NCBI RefSeq assembly: GCF_963678635.1
Contig: NC_087063.1
Span: 78,701,617-78,765,616, forward strand
DNA: 64,000 nucleotides
Direction: 5' to 3'
Origin: Symsagittifera roscoffensis
Taxonomy: Eukaryota; Xenacoelomorpha; Acoela; Convolutidae
This document shows, piece by piece, positions 32,301 through 41,441 of this stretch. The translations under genes were made by a program, and so were the position numbers. The stretch's first letter is position 1. Every line of letters begins with the position of its first letter. Below the pieces are notes generated by a model. It was not told where the DNA came from. It saw only the letters and a list, made by a program, of their open reading frames with translations, and did not search any database.

Positions 32301-34534
32301 AAGAAACGAAAAAAAAATCAGTGTGAAAACTATAGTCATAATTGGCGAACAGCTTAAAGGATGTAGATTGATTGAAAATTTTCAAGCATTCTGTTTTCTA
32401 GTCCATGAGAAGAGTCCTCCAAATTTTAGCTGTGAGTGAAAAGGCCGAATGTCTTTAAAAAGGTTTATAGTACAACATGCATCAAACTCGGTGAATAGCT
32501 CTCTATGATTATTACATTGATAGCAGATAGACACAAGTTTTTAAGTCCATTTCCCTCTTAAACAATTTTTTATCATAGAGGGTAGAAACGCTAACTTTTT
32601 TTGGATCTCTCTAACTATATCCCGCCCTCTGGTACCTAGTAACGAATATCCCCCCGTATAAAGAAATAAATCAACGGTTAAGCATATGAGAAATTTATAC
32701 CTAGTAAGAAATATCCCCCCCCCCTTTGCAAAAGGGGGGGTATAGTTAAAAGATTTTTTTTCAAAATCAAGTTTTGAGAGCTCGAATTTTGAATTTTCAG
32801 TAACTTGTTTAATTAACATGGTTTTTCGTCATTTTTGAAGCAAATTTTGGTACACTTTTTAAGATTAAGAAATTATTGTCATCATTGCAAACGCGATTAA
32901 AATTTTGATTGACGTCTTTTCCTTAGCCATGTTATGACATGCTTAGAAATCTGGACGAAACCTGTTTTCTCCTTTAATTGTTACAATACTAATTCCTAAA
33001 AACTGCTGCAGCCAACGGCACGACCAGTCGAGCTAGAAGATCGTCAGGCGAGGAGACCCGTGAACAAACAGGTGACGAAAGTAGAAACACCGGCAACGAA
33101 TTCGTGTCCCGAGAGAGGGCGCAAAGTGGGAGGATCCAAGTCAGACATCTCAGCTCGGAAAAAAGTATGAGTATTTGTCTGTTAAGTTAACTAGTTGAGT
33201 AACCAAATGCAGTTGTTGATAATTCGTTTAAACAAATGACACCATATCTAGAAATTTTATGGGTAAACAAATTTTAGATTACGAACATTTATCCACGAAA
33301 GGGCCAACACACGAGCTGTACAGCTCATTACCGCGAACTGCTGTTGTGCCCCTGATTAAGAACTACATGCAATTTTTTTTGGTTATTTCTCTGGACTGGG
33401 TAATTTTGCTTGACCCTCAAGCAACGAGCACGAATCATGGTGGGCCTCGAACAACCAACCTTTCGATTGAGAGGCGGAGACGTAACCACTTCATCACCGC
33501 TCCCTTATGGACAATAAAATAAAATTTTTACTTTCTGCTAATTGAAGCGCTCGCTATTTGAGTCGGCTATAAAGACTATTGGAATCCTAACAATCTTTTT
33601 TATCAGATTTCTCAATAGAAAGCTCTAATGCTAATTTACTGGACGTGTTTAAAGGGGGTGGAGTATTTTTTTTATTAGATACCATAGGGGGGGTTGTTAA
33701 GAAGATCAAAAATTAGACTAAAGAGTAAAAAATATTACAATAACAAAATTCCGAGCATCCTAATGAACGTTACAAATCTGGCAGTTGAGTATGAGTTGCA
33801 GCTCGGAATTTATCCGAATCTAACTTCACTGTAACTGACTTTTTGTAGCCTTTGCCCAAATTTAAGCATTTCGCCCAAATTTCAGGATCATTGCTTAGCT
33901 GCTTAGATCGACTCTCGCTGCATTTTAGAACAACAAAATTTTGTACTTTCGTTTTTGGGTTCGGATTAGTTAAAAAGACTCGACAAATGTGACCTTTTTA
34001 TGCGGAAACCCTCGAAAATAATGAAACGAATGCGCGCAATTTTTGTCAGCCAATCAGAATTCCTTATTATTACATTCCAAGGACTAGTTTTGAACAGTTT
34101 TAAGTTCGTTGATTGGTTAGAAACTTTCGCCTAATCAGTCCTTCGCGCATAAGCAACGCCCCCGTTTTTTCAGTTTTTAAAGATAAAAAAGGTAAAAAAA
34201 GACACGTGAAATAATTTTTTGGGTTTTTTCTGTTACACGGCCCAAAATCGATCTTTATCAAACTTTAATCATTGAACCATAATGCTGAAATCTGATTAGT
34301 TGAAATTAGTTTCAGAGAAAGAAAGTATAAGAGAAAATTTTAAAGAAACCTGAAGAAACCCGATTTTTTTTTGTTTCAGGCGAGACGACCGTGTTGGCGC
34401 CATTTGGGGAAGACGCAACTGCACAAGTGACTACAGGGGCTAGTGGAGGTGGCCTTCTGGGAATCATGGTCCTGGCAATGGACTACATCAGGGACAGGTG
34501 CCAGGAAGGGTACAATGTAGCCGCCGATGTTTAA
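20196..34534 (+). CDS. ZP2: zona pellucida domain protein, complete, 9 exons
   Basis: Full gene model: exons 20196-20373, 21191-21278, 26121-26257, 26765-26869, 28329-28489, 28738-28893, 32071-32203, 33012-33164, 34380-34534, all GT-AG, 1266 bases, 421 residues. Residues 1-27 are a signal peptide ending VSA. The ZP module carries ten cysteines (41, 75, 109, 152 in ZP-N; 235, 258, 296, 301, 310, 318 in ZP-C), the canonical set. RARR-S at 326-330 is a furin-type site. Residues 390-404 form a glycine-rich hydrophobic patch near the C-terminus. Several N-glycosylation sequons are present. Intron phases are 1,2,1,1,0,0,1,1. There is no EGF or other added domain, so this is a minimal ZP protein, secreted and probably polymerising. 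Poly(A) signal 106 bases after the stop. Tandem partner ZP1 upstream. Confidence 0.92.
20431..20478. repeat. C-rich and CA microsatellite in ZP2 intron 1
   Basis: A run of Cs passes into about nine CA dinucleotides, some distance inside the first intron. Confidence 0.85.
20567..21130. repeat. Interspersed repeat R1 carrying a MITE
   Basis: Matches 30665-31070: shared GACTTTGTATTCGTGTG, CGAGAGATATCTCAT-like and TTCGAGCGAG words in the same order. It lies in ZP2 intron 1 and is interrupted by a 210-bp MITE that the other copy lacks. Confidence 0.65.
20774..20983. mobile_element. hAT-type MITE, family 2, with 8-bp target duplication
   Basis: Terminal inverted repeats GGATCTATTGAACAATC and GTTGTTAAGTAGATCC. 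The exact duplication TTGAGATT lies on both sides (766-773 and 984-991 after 20000). The related repeat at 30.9 kb shows the empty site. Confidence 0.8.
21191..21278 (+). CDS. ZP2 exon 2 (ZP-N, second cysteine)
   Basis: Acceptor TATTTTGCAG, donor GA|GTAAGT, phases 1 and 2. It encodes PSESVILYIGDTHTCNFTAN, with the second ZP cysteine at 75 and glycosylation sequons at 76 and 80. A MITE fragment starts about 14 bases into the following intron. Confidence 0.85.
21293..21482. mobile_element. Degraded family-3 MITE in ZP2 intron 2
   Basis: Begins TCTTCCAACCCCC close to the exon 2 donor. It shares GCAAATTTTTAC, GTCCGATTA, CATGAAAAACATA and AACCACTCGTTA with the copies at 57.1 and 57.5 kb. Terminal repeats are eroded. 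Confidence 0.6.
21691..21924 (-). mobile_element. tRNA-headed SINE, family B
   Basis: Read on the - strand the element starts at the right end with GGGGAGCGGTGGTGAAGTGG (A-box-like). It has a B-box-like GGTCGGATGTTTGAGGCC about 35 bases on, then a body and an A-rich internal tract. A second near-full copy lies at 33283-33504 and a truncated one at 25951-26104. Confidence 0.75.
22505..23476 (+). pseudogene. Decayed MULE transposase in ZP2 intron 2
   Basis: Transposase of a Mutator-like element, of the animal type often fused to a FLYWCH zinc finger. Frame 22571-22903 shows FFWLADGIFKITPKMFYQLY, IYAFLPNKAEKTYNRF, LLDFEQAALQYF and LSGCFFHLSQS. These are the MULE domain blocks around the catalytic Asp residues. 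A stop follows at CAGAGT-TAA, then in other frames ELGLKVTYETNHELALALKM. At 23105-23476 come FLPSLWNQRDA and TTNAVEGWHFGIQSYFSGAHP. At least two frameshifts and several stops prevent expression. The 22505 start is a FLYWCH-like peptide (KNKPILIASGHEFYF), tentative. Same strand as ZP2. Confidence 0.8.
24581..24792. mobile_element. hAT-type MITE, family 2
   Basis: GGATCTACTTAACAATCCCC at the left end and GATTATTAAGTAGATCC at the right. The inside is the reverse complement of the 20774 copy. Flanks CCTCGACT and TCTTGACT agree at 6 of 8 positions, a worn duplication. Other fragments: about 33605-33710, 51990-52080. Confidence 0.7.
24927..25370 (+). other. Unassigned 147-codon frame in ZP2 intron 2
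   Basis: Longest open frame in this intron apart from MULE. The C-terminal half (LLALIELTPLIERIIKEIRK..., then FQYIDSIENSNGRVLVVFEK) reads like protein. The stop is followed at once by an AATAAA word. No family recognised, no splice connection to ZP2 demonstrated, and no codon evidence available here. Could be a chance frame or transposon remnant. Confidence 0.25.
25595..25880. repeat. Degraded family-1 MITE
   Basis: Keeps the worn words TTTCTTCCCAGGATTTCAACTCC, shortened here, the GAGGGAGAGCACGCGCCAAAAA block and the TTGGTCGATCTAAAAAAAAGG block of family 1 in the usual order. Ends not recognised. Confidence 0.55.
25951..26104 (-). mobile_element. Truncated family-B SINE beside ZP2 exon 3
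   Basis: Matches the body of the 21691 and 33283 copies (GGGTAATGTTGCCTCACCC, AAGCAACGATCAC). It lacks the tRNA-like head, stopping about 15 bases before exon 3. Confidence 0.7.
26121..26257 (+). CDS. ZP2 exon 3 (ZP-N, third cysteine)
   Basis: Acceptor TTGCTGTTTTTTAG, donor G|GTAATT. Encodes NIYRSPDGSQYIFSFRHPEC. A truncated SINE ends about 15 bases before the exon. Confidence 0.88.
26446..26656. mobile_element. Family-3 MITE in ZP2 intron 3
   Basis: Left end TTACTCTTTTTCCTGTTCCCCCCACC, shortened, and right end GGTGGGGGG...GAGGAAAAAGAGCC form the terminal inverted repeat. The inside shares CCAAATATGTCTATCATAGCC-type words with the copy at 57.5 kb. Confidence 0.65.
26765..26869 (+). CDS. ZP2 exon 4 (ZP-N, fourth cysteine)
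   Basis: Acceptor TTTATTTCAG, donor CAA G|GTATTT. Encodes ESPPVTRIYNVDVNVECLYE, closing ZP-N. Confidence 0.88.
27094..27250. mobile_element. Truncated family-1 MITE in ZP2 intron 4
   Basis: Begins CAGGGGCGGATTTAGGGGGG and runs through the ATTCGACCCCCTGCCGACCC block. The right half is missing. Confidence 0.7.
27758..28185. mobile_element. Full family-1 hAT-type MITE with exact 8-bp duplication
   Basis: Ends CAGGGGCGGATTAAGG and CCTAGATCCACCCCTG are inverted repeats. The exact duplication TTAAGTAT flanks the element at 27750-27757 and 28186-28193. 428 bp. It lies in ZP2 intron 4. Frames across it are not genes. Confidence 0.9.
28329..28489 (+). CDS. ZP2 exon 5 (linker, start of ZP-C)
   Basis: Acceptor TTTTGTTAG, donor GTT|GTAAGT. 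Contains EEIEEEGVLTLRMMLFRD and NTQMIVVNLGRMIYVEI. The latter is the ZP-C strand that normally reads G..lyv.v. Confidence 0.88.
28738..28893 (+). CDS. ZP2 exon 6 (ZP-C fifth and sixth cysteines)
   Basis: Acceptor TTGTTTCAG, donor GTC|GTTAGT. Contains DDYELMAENC (235) and ILKDFC (258). The frame stays open nine codons past the donor to TAA, but the donor keeps phase 0 into exon 7 exactly as in ZP1. Confidence 0.85.
28894..32070. other. ZP2 intron 6, mostly featureless
   Basis: 3.2 kb of AT-rich DNA. A copy of repeat R1 (without the MITE) lies at 30665-31070 and a reversed, 3'-truncated family-1 MITE at about 31716-31960. The 96-codon frame at 29390-29680 has no recognised relatives. Confidence 0.5.
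32071..32203 (+). CDS. ZP2 exon 7 (C-terminal ZP cysteine cluster)
   Basis: Acceptor TTTTTTTTCAG, donor GGC G|GTAAGT. VRFSVPAVAF, then ITC-x4-C-x8-C-x7-C: the ZP family signature. Confidence 0.92.
32570..32770. repeat. C/G-rich inverted repeat in ZP2 intron 7
   Basis: ACCTAGTAACGAATATCCCCCC and a second ACCTAGTAAGAAATATCCCC lie near 32633 and 32699. A G-run and GGTATAGTTA follow. Related in style to MITE family 2, but ends are not clear. Confidence 0.4.
33012..33164 (+). CDS. ZP2 exon 8 (furin-type site, charged stalk)
   Basis: Acceptor AACTGCTGCAG, donor AAA A|GTATGA. TSRARRSSGEE gives the RARR-S cleavage site. The rest is a hydrophilic, Arg/Glu-rich stalk. Confidence 0.85.
33283..33504 (-). 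mobile_element. tRNA-headed SINE, family B
   Basis: On the - strand: GGGAGCGGTGATGAAGTGG, then GGTTGGTTGTTCGAGGCCC (B-box-like), then the same body as the 21691 copy. Lies in ZP2 intron 8. Confidence 0.75.
34380..34534 (+). CDS. ZP2 exon 9 (hydrophobic tail, stop)
   Basis: Acceptor TTTGTTTCAG. Contains TTGASGGGLLGIMVLAM, then a short charged tail ending AADV and TAA. The hydrophobic run is short (about 15) and is followed by DYIRDR. It is a possible external hydrophobic patch or membrane anchor. Confidence 0.85.
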
Positions 34535-34639
34535 TCAGTGATACTCTCGGAGATCAGAAAACAAAACAAAAAGAATTCGAAGAAGACAAAAGTCAATTTA
34601 AGAAGAAAAGAAGAAACGGAGAAGAAATGTATGGAAGTT

Positions 34640-34645
34640 AATAAA
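34640..34645 (+). promoter_or_regulatory. ZP2 polyadenylation signal
   Basis: AATAAA within GTTAATAAAGTTTTC, 106 bases after the ZP2 stop. It is the first such word downstream. Confidence 0.6.
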
Positions 34646-37600
34646 GTTTTCATTATTTTTTCACAAATTAGTGCTGTAATATATTACAAACAGGGCAAAA
34701 AGATGAAAGTTAAGCAGTATCTTAAATAGCCCATCAAAAACGCTGCTTTTTGGGTACAAATTTTGAAGATTTGTTTGCGTCAGCATTGCTAAAATTGATT
34801 GAAATTGCAGCTCATTTTCCATATCTTTTTTTGTAAAGCTGATAATTTCTGTAAAATATTTTAAAATGAAATTTTTATTAATCAGAATTGTCTCAAAGAA
34901 AATATAAATTAGTTTTTGTATCAGAAGTTTTGTAATATAATTAAAAAAAAATTAGACATGATGGGCAGATCAAAAGAACAAAAACAAGAGATTCTATTGG
35001 ACTAAATAATCGTTAGCTTATAATTGTGAAGATTCCTAGGCTGACAAAAAGTATATGGCATTCATGAGATTCTTCGTGAACATTTTTTCAGAAAATTTTT
35101 ATGCTACAACTTTGAAAGTTACTGTTCCAATCCGGCAACAAATTGGGAGGGAACTTCTCATTTGGGTGTACTTTTTACCGCGTTGAACCACTTGCTACAA
35201 AGACTTGTCATAGATCGAATGACATATATCATCCTGAAGCCTTTAACTAAAATTTCTACCCTGGTCCCTGTTTTAGATTAAATGTTGGGTCTTCCACTCT
35301 TTAACCCCACGCTATTTAACCCTTTATGCTTACACCAACAATTTTATAACCCTGTAACAAGATAATCCCACAAAAATTTAACCCTATTCTATTACCGATA
35401 ATATGTTTCATATTAACTCCTTTTACAGCAATAGTAGTATGCCAATTAAGTGTTTTAATTGAGGCCAGACAAGCCATCCTTATTTCATTTGATGTCTCTA
35501 GCATCTAAAAAAACAATTGCATTTCGATACGTTAAAGGAATAAGAACTCATTCACGCGTTTGAAACAGAAATAACATGTATGGTGCTAATTGAAAACAAC
35601 AGAAGATTTTTAGGAATTTTACATACAATCAAACTGCTTTACCCTTAAACCATTGTTATACCATTCTATGAGCTATAATGCTTGAAGTGTTTTTCCATTT
35701 GACCTTGTCTTCCAAAAACAAACAAACATTAGTGGTATCAGGCTACAAATATTATCTTAATAATAAGAACAAAACCTCTACGAACTTGCTGCTCAAATTA
35801 TAAACTACATATTTTGAGCAACAAATAGTTCCGCATGGTAACTACTTTGAACAAACTAGCCCCAAAAATGAATCCGAAGTCACAAAATTGACCAAAAATT
35901 TGAAATAAAAAGAAAAAAGTACACCTACAAAACTTTTGACATCACAATTTATTTCGAATGAAGCAGGCTTTTAGAAGAATGTATAGAGGACAATGACCGG
36001 CCCTGATCTGGCCACTAAAAACGATTATAAAGTTGTAACTAAGTCAGCAAAACTTATGCAGACAAAAAATTATAACAGTTTGTAAGTCCCCTTCAGCATA
36101 GCATATTTTTTTGAATTTAAAATTACTCAAAATGATGATATCAAGCCAAATAACATAGGCTGGAATCTTTCAAACCAAATAAATTTTTAAAACAAAAAAG
36201 GGTATATACCAGACCAAATAGTTCACTGGATAGGCGTACAACTTAGTGTTTGTAAGTCTTTGCAATCCAGAGACAAGTCTTTAAATATGGTGAAATTTTG
36301 TCAGAACGATCAAAGAAAACGAAAGTGCAAAGGAAGATCTAAGAGAACGTCTTTGTTGCGGAACCCGTCTACAATTCACAAAAATCTTAGTTTGGACTCG
36401 TAGTGTACTTAAAACAAATAAATGCCCGAAGTTTAATTGGTGAAATAAGTTTTAACGGAGAAAAAACTTTAATAAACTTTATTTTGTAGAATATTCTGAC
36501 GACACAACGTTTTTTGAATAATTAAATGATTTTTTGAATTTTACCGCGAAAGCATCCCTAAGTAAATGAGTTCTCTTGTTTAATAGTTCCTGTGACATAC
36601 AATGAAAATGTCGGAAAAAATATTAAATCGTTCGATTTTAGAAAAATAGAACAATTGGACAAATAGAAAATTTAATTTAACCATAGAAGACAATTGAATG
36701 AAACTTTAATACAGCGGTTAATTAACTTGAAGTAACTTAACCACCCTCTAGTTTTCGACAGTAAGTTAAAGCTTTTTTCAAGATAAAAAGCTTGCGCAAA
36801 AAAATCGCAAGCCAACATCAACGAACTATTCTTTGCTTTGTAAAAACACGTTAAATTGTTGTAAAACATTTACCATTAGCCAACGACAGTACAACCAAAA
36901 AGATTCGAAAATAATTTCTAAGTAAATGGTAAAATTGGAATGGCTACTTCACTTTTTGTAGAAGCTTGAATAGTTCATACATCCCAATTAAAAATAAGAG
37001 AACAAATTTGAACTTAAAACTATTTGGGCATTCGAATTTTCTTTGCTAAAGATTTGTAAGGACGTTGTAAATAATTTTTTTTTAAAAACCGACTTTAAAG
37101 ATGACGGAAAAAATGAAAACATTTTTTTTGTGTTAATTTTTCCCCAACCAGGCATTAAGTAAAGTAAAAGAGTTGCCTTTAGCAGCTACTTACGTATCAA
37201 AAACGACAAATACATGGTGTAAATTCAACTTGGAACAATTTCTAAACCAAATTCAGTAACTCCAGGTAAAAAAAATTTCAAGTTTTGTGCTCATAAAAGT
37301 TCCGTCAAAAACGGCTTGTGATTAGGTCGAAACTTGACTGAAGAAAAGAGGCCAACTTTTTTCTGAGCAAACTACATAAGTATTGAGCAAACTTATGACT
37401 CCAAAAATGAAATTTTTTTTTTGCCTTTTTATAACAATAACGTTTTAGATTTTTTTACAGATTCATGCAAATTGTTCAAGTGTGTTAAAATCACAAAAAT
37501 ATTATATTGGTGCCGTATTACAAAAAACTCTCATCAATATCTACAAAACAGTTTCAACCTTTTTCTTTAAATATGATAACACGGAAATATTTCACAAAAT

Positions 37601-39342
37601 CAGCTAGCAAAAAATAGACTAGTGCTCAATAGAGGCTTTATCTCTTAATTTTTTTCTAAACTAACAAAAGCTGTAATTTTGGTCAATTTCCAAAAAATTT
37701 GCCTTCGAACGTTATAAAAAGTCTTTCAACTATCTGAATTTTTAACCATCAGCATGCCTTCAACCAAATAAAAAACGACTGATTTTTAATTTCTTGTTTA
37801 ATTTTTAAAAAAGCATTGCTTGTATTAGAGCAAAACTTTGACTTTTTTTGAGAATGCATTTTAAGGTAATTAAGCAATTGTAAAAATGCTTGTATAAATA
37901 ATAGAAGTTGTAATTAAAAGAAATATAAAATTAAAATATATCGTGTTTACATTTTTCGCGTGTCTCCCCCTTCACATTCTTAAGTGGAACGTGAATCATC
38001 GTGTTGTGCCTTGTTTGGATAAACCATAAGAGTCTAAAGTTTTCTGCAAACAAACTACTCCGAGCTGTTACGTTCCATATTTTCCTTCAAAATTTTAAAT
38101 AAATAAAACAGTGATCATTCACTTGCTGAACAAAAAATAACTAAAAAACGTCTGGTGGAAGCGTTTCCAATCCTGTTTTTTTTTTGGACAAATATGAAAA
38201 ACTCAAACTCTACAAACCCTAAATAATTATAATGTGCTTCCTGCGAATCGCAGAATAGCTATTAGTAGGCCTTAGCAGTCCCGTCGAGGATAGGCCATTT
38301 GTATTATATCCTCACATTCCAGACCGTGTTATTTTGTTGAGCAAAGCTCTTTTTTGTGCGACTCAAGGCCGTTTTTTGCTTCTAGAACTTTCATGTGGTA
38401 CCACTATTGCAGCCGAATTTTGTCAGGCTGTAGTGGACTTGAAGCTAGAGGTCAAGTGAGAGCTCGTCCTCACACACCATCATTGCCATGGCAAGTGATC
38501 GAGTACACGATCTGACGATTTCAAGCTGAACGCCTTAGCATTATGCTAAGTGCCTCTATAAGTAAATAGTGATATTAAGATCAAAAAGTGTAGAGATGTG
38601 TTTAGAGTTTCATTTGTTGCGACTTTTGAGGAACTGAAAGAATTCTTGGAAGGCTTTTATACTCTCTTTTTTGAAGCTAGAAAAAAAAAACAGAACATTT
38701 TGAAAAAACGGAACGACATTTTTCCTGTTAATTGTTATCAATGAGTTTTTGCTGTTTTCGGCTCACTGCATAAACAATTCAGAGTTGATCTTTTTGCTAA
38801 TAGCTCTGCAAATCGGCTTATGTTAACTTGAAACCATATTTTTCTAGATCTTTTTTTTTCGTTTCTATCATGGTCCATATGCCACGTGATGAAAATATTC
38901 AGTCACAATTCTTCCAATTCAAACTACATAAAGTTATGTAAAATTAGCAGACAAAACTAGCTTGGACAAAATTATCCAAACTGGACCCCATAACTAAAAA
39001 ACCAGCAAGTGAATAGTCACTTCTCAGTTAGTAATTTCGATCGAAGAATTTAGGCTGCTCTTTGCTCAGGTAGTATAAAAGCAAGTTATGCTTCAATTTT
39101 AGCTTAATGAAATATTATGAACTACAAATTAACAGATTTTCAAAATATCAAAAATGAACAAATAAAAATAAACATACACAATCTATTTTTTCGTTTCAGA
39201 TAAAAATAAAGATATACTTCTTTTTTTAGTTCCATGAACAAATATAAATAAACATATACAACTTATTTTTTGATTTCATCCTAATCATCCCAGTTCAATC
39301 TGTTTTTAAATATCTTGCACATAAATATCTTTTCTGAGCCAA
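34646..39342. other. Intergenic AT-rich DNA between ZP2 and the glycosyltransferase-like gene
   Basis: No gene recognised in 4.7 kb. A diverged fragment of the fold-back family is suspected at 37220-37380 (TTGGAACAATTTCTAAACC, then GTCGAAACTTGACTGAAGAA). A SINE at 38240-38553 is listed separately. TTTAACCC-like words cluster at 35290-35390. Confidence 0.5.
38240..38553 (-). mobile_element. tRNA-headed SINE, family A
   Basis: On the - strand it opens with the tRNA-like head TTAGCATAATGCTAAGGCG... and proceeds through GAGGACGAGCTCTCACTTGA, CCTCTAGCTTCAAG and GCAGCCGAAATT-like words to CTGCGATTCGC. Same body as 47531-47820. Confidence 0.7.
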
Positions 39343-40455
39343 TTATTTTGAAAATTTGAAAGTAGGAACATCCTTGGAAGTATCACCTCCACTTTTCCTC
39401 ACCAAACTTTTTGTAAATTCCAGCATTGATTCGTATCGCAGAGCTCCTCTTTCTACCGCCGACAGACTCTGGTTCGCGGGGGCACCTCTCTCTGGATGGT
39501 ACAGCAACCGAATCATGTACCCACAATTGGATATCAAGTCCAAATCTAGGGACGCGCTTTCTGATTTTTCCTTCGCGTAACCGACGAAAGCTTCTTTGCA
39601 GCTAATGCTGTCGTTGCTCAAACTGTGGTCGAAGTATCTCATAAGGCCTAGTTTGTCTTGATTCCCGTAAGTTCGATCCTCCGAGAAAAACAGTTCAGAC
39701 TGATCCTTAAAAACGTCAATTTTTTGTCTGTTTTCGTAATAAAAGCGGCTAATCGCAATCTGACACTCTTGCTGACCAGAGATATACGGAAAAATGTCTT
39801 CATAAGTCAAATCCATGGACAAATCTATTTTATACTGCAGACGAACCATTGGCGTGTAGTGCATAAGGTAAAAATTCGGCTTAGAGACCACTCGAGTTAA
39901 AGCGTCGAAACTTTCTTTGGGGAAAAACGAGCATCCGTCGTAGAGGAATACCCACTCTGCTTCGCTTTTGAAAGCATGCGCTAAGGCGAAGTTCCGGCCC
40001 TTATTGATATTGAACGCGGCTGTCTGCAAAACTGTGACATTTTTGCTCCTCGGTAAGTCCAAAATTTCCACCCATTCTCCGTGTGAAATCAAAAGTAGAT
40101 AAATTTGATTGAATTTGTCATTGCTGACTAAAGAATGAAAAACCCAAAGACGCCCAAAGTTTTCGGGCAAAACTTCATGTTTTAAAATCAGCTGAGTGTT
40201 AATTAGAGTTTGGCTTTCGCCATGAAGAGGTGTTAAATCGTTGCTCAAAATTCGAGTGATCAAATATTGGGCTTGTTTAGGTTTCTGTTCATAAAAATAG
40301 GCGAAGTTTCTTTTCATCGGGCTGTTGTCAATTTCAGAAAAAAAGGATGACCAAGTTAACACGAAGAGTACCATACAAAGTATGACCAATAATAAGAAAC
40401 GGCATTTTCTGGAACACGCCCTGGGAAAGCAGATCCTCATCTCAAAAAAACTCAA
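39343..40455 (-). CDS. Type II membrane, glycosyltransferase-like protein (intronless)
   Basis: A 370-residue uninterrupted frame with ATG start and TAA stop, far longer than chance in this AT-rich DNA and with balanced amino-acid use. Residues 1-18 are short and basic. Residues 20-38 (FLLLVILCMVLFVLTW core) form a single signal-anchor, so the bulk is luminal, as in Golgi transferases. AFNINKGRNFALAHAF (147-162) followed by AEWVFLYDGCSFF (166-178) resembles the nucleotide-sugar and metal-binding region of GT-A fold transferases, with YDG in place of DxD. YGNQDKLGLMRYFDH (263-277) and the C-terminal RGALRYESMLEFTKSL are other conserved-looking blocks. The family is not firmly identified; substrate unknown. 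No clear poly(A) signal was seen close downstream. It could also be an expressed retrocopy, since it has no introns while its neighbours have many. Confidence 0.75.
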   Translation of the reverse strand: MSFFEMRICFPRACSRKCRFLLLVILCMVLFVLTWSSFFSEIDNSPMKRNFAYFYEQKPKQAQYLITRILSNDLTPLHGESQTLINTQLILKHEVLPENFGRLWVFHSLVSNDKFNQIYLLLISHGEWVEILDLPRSKNVTVLQTAAFNINKGRNFALAHAFKSEAEWVFLYDGCSFFPKESFDALTRVVSKPNFYLMHYTPMVRLQYKIDLSMDLTYEDIFPYISGQQECQIAISRFYYENRQKIDVFKDQSELFFSEDRTYGNQDKLGLMRYFDHSLSNDSISCKEAFVGYAKEKSESASLDLDLISNCGYMIRLLYHPERGAPANQSLSAVERGALRYESMLEFTKSLVRKSGGDTSKDVPTFKFSK

Positions 40456-41021
40456 ACAAAATAAAATTAAATCATTTGAAAATTATGTTAGTAAAAGTTG
40501 TCTCAAACACCGGCTCAAAAGTGACGTGTTTTACCATATGTTTTCATTGACTGTTTTTATGTTAGTAGTTAAAAATCACAAGTTTGATTTATGTATTGAA
40601 TCTACTGTTCAGCTTCGTTTGGCTTTCTTTCGTCACGCTAGTTGGTTTTGCCGAACACATTTAAAACCTTTTTTTTCTACATTAACGAAATATTCGGTCC
40701 GAATAAATAAAAAGTTCAACAAGAATAGTTTACGTAAAATAGGAAACAACAAGTTGATAACAGAATGATTTTTTTTAAAGTGCTTAAATTTTTTGAAATT
40801 TGTTTTGACTAAAAGCTAGAAAAACATGAGTTCTTCAAATATCGCTATCTTCTTGCGCGAAAAAGTCCTTATCATATAAAAATTTAATTAGCAAAGACTT
40901 TGGCTGATCATATATAATTTTGATCAGTTTCGATTGAATTCTATAAATCATTGATCAAAAATCTGTGCAAAAACCAGCAGAGTCTAATTTTTTGTTCAAT
41001 ACTTATTTCAATTGTTTACTT

Positions 41022-41441
41022 TGCCAAACAGCGGGGGGGGGGGGGCGGGGGCGGACGCCTTTTCTCAGGTATTCGACCCCCTGCCGACCCAAAGGGTCCC
41101 CATTTGTACTGTTTTGAGATATTCATATTTGGCGGCGGGCCCTATAAATTTTCTAAAGGCGCTTTTGGCGCCAATATAAACTAATTTTGAGGGGGAGCGC
41201 GCGCCAAAAAAACTCAATTTTTTGGTCAAAATTTCCCAAAAAGTGCCTAAAAACGCATTTTTTGGCTTGTTTTTTTTTATTTTGCCTGCAGCGCATAAAT
41301 TTTTACCAAGACAGCGGTTTTTTAGTGCTTTGGGAGAGCTCGGAAAATCAATTTGTTCGACCTAAAAAAAAGGTCGACAAAATTTCGAATTTTTTTTGAA
41401 AATCCGCTTACCTCGAAAACTCCTAGATCCGCCCCCTGCCA
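41022..41441. mobile_element. Family-1 hAT-type MITE
   Basis: Shows a G-run left end (CAGCGGGGG) and right end TCCTAGATCCGCCCCCTG, with the ATTCGACCCCCTGCCGACCC and GGTCGACAAAATTTCG blocks in order. Flanks TGCCAAAC and TGCCAAAA suggest a target duplication overlapping the eroded ends. Confidence 0.8.

Noticed and set aside
40325-40768. 147-codon + strand frame
   Set aside because: The first third is antisense to the glycosyltransferase-like gene and the rest is low-complexity AT-rich DNA with no motif.
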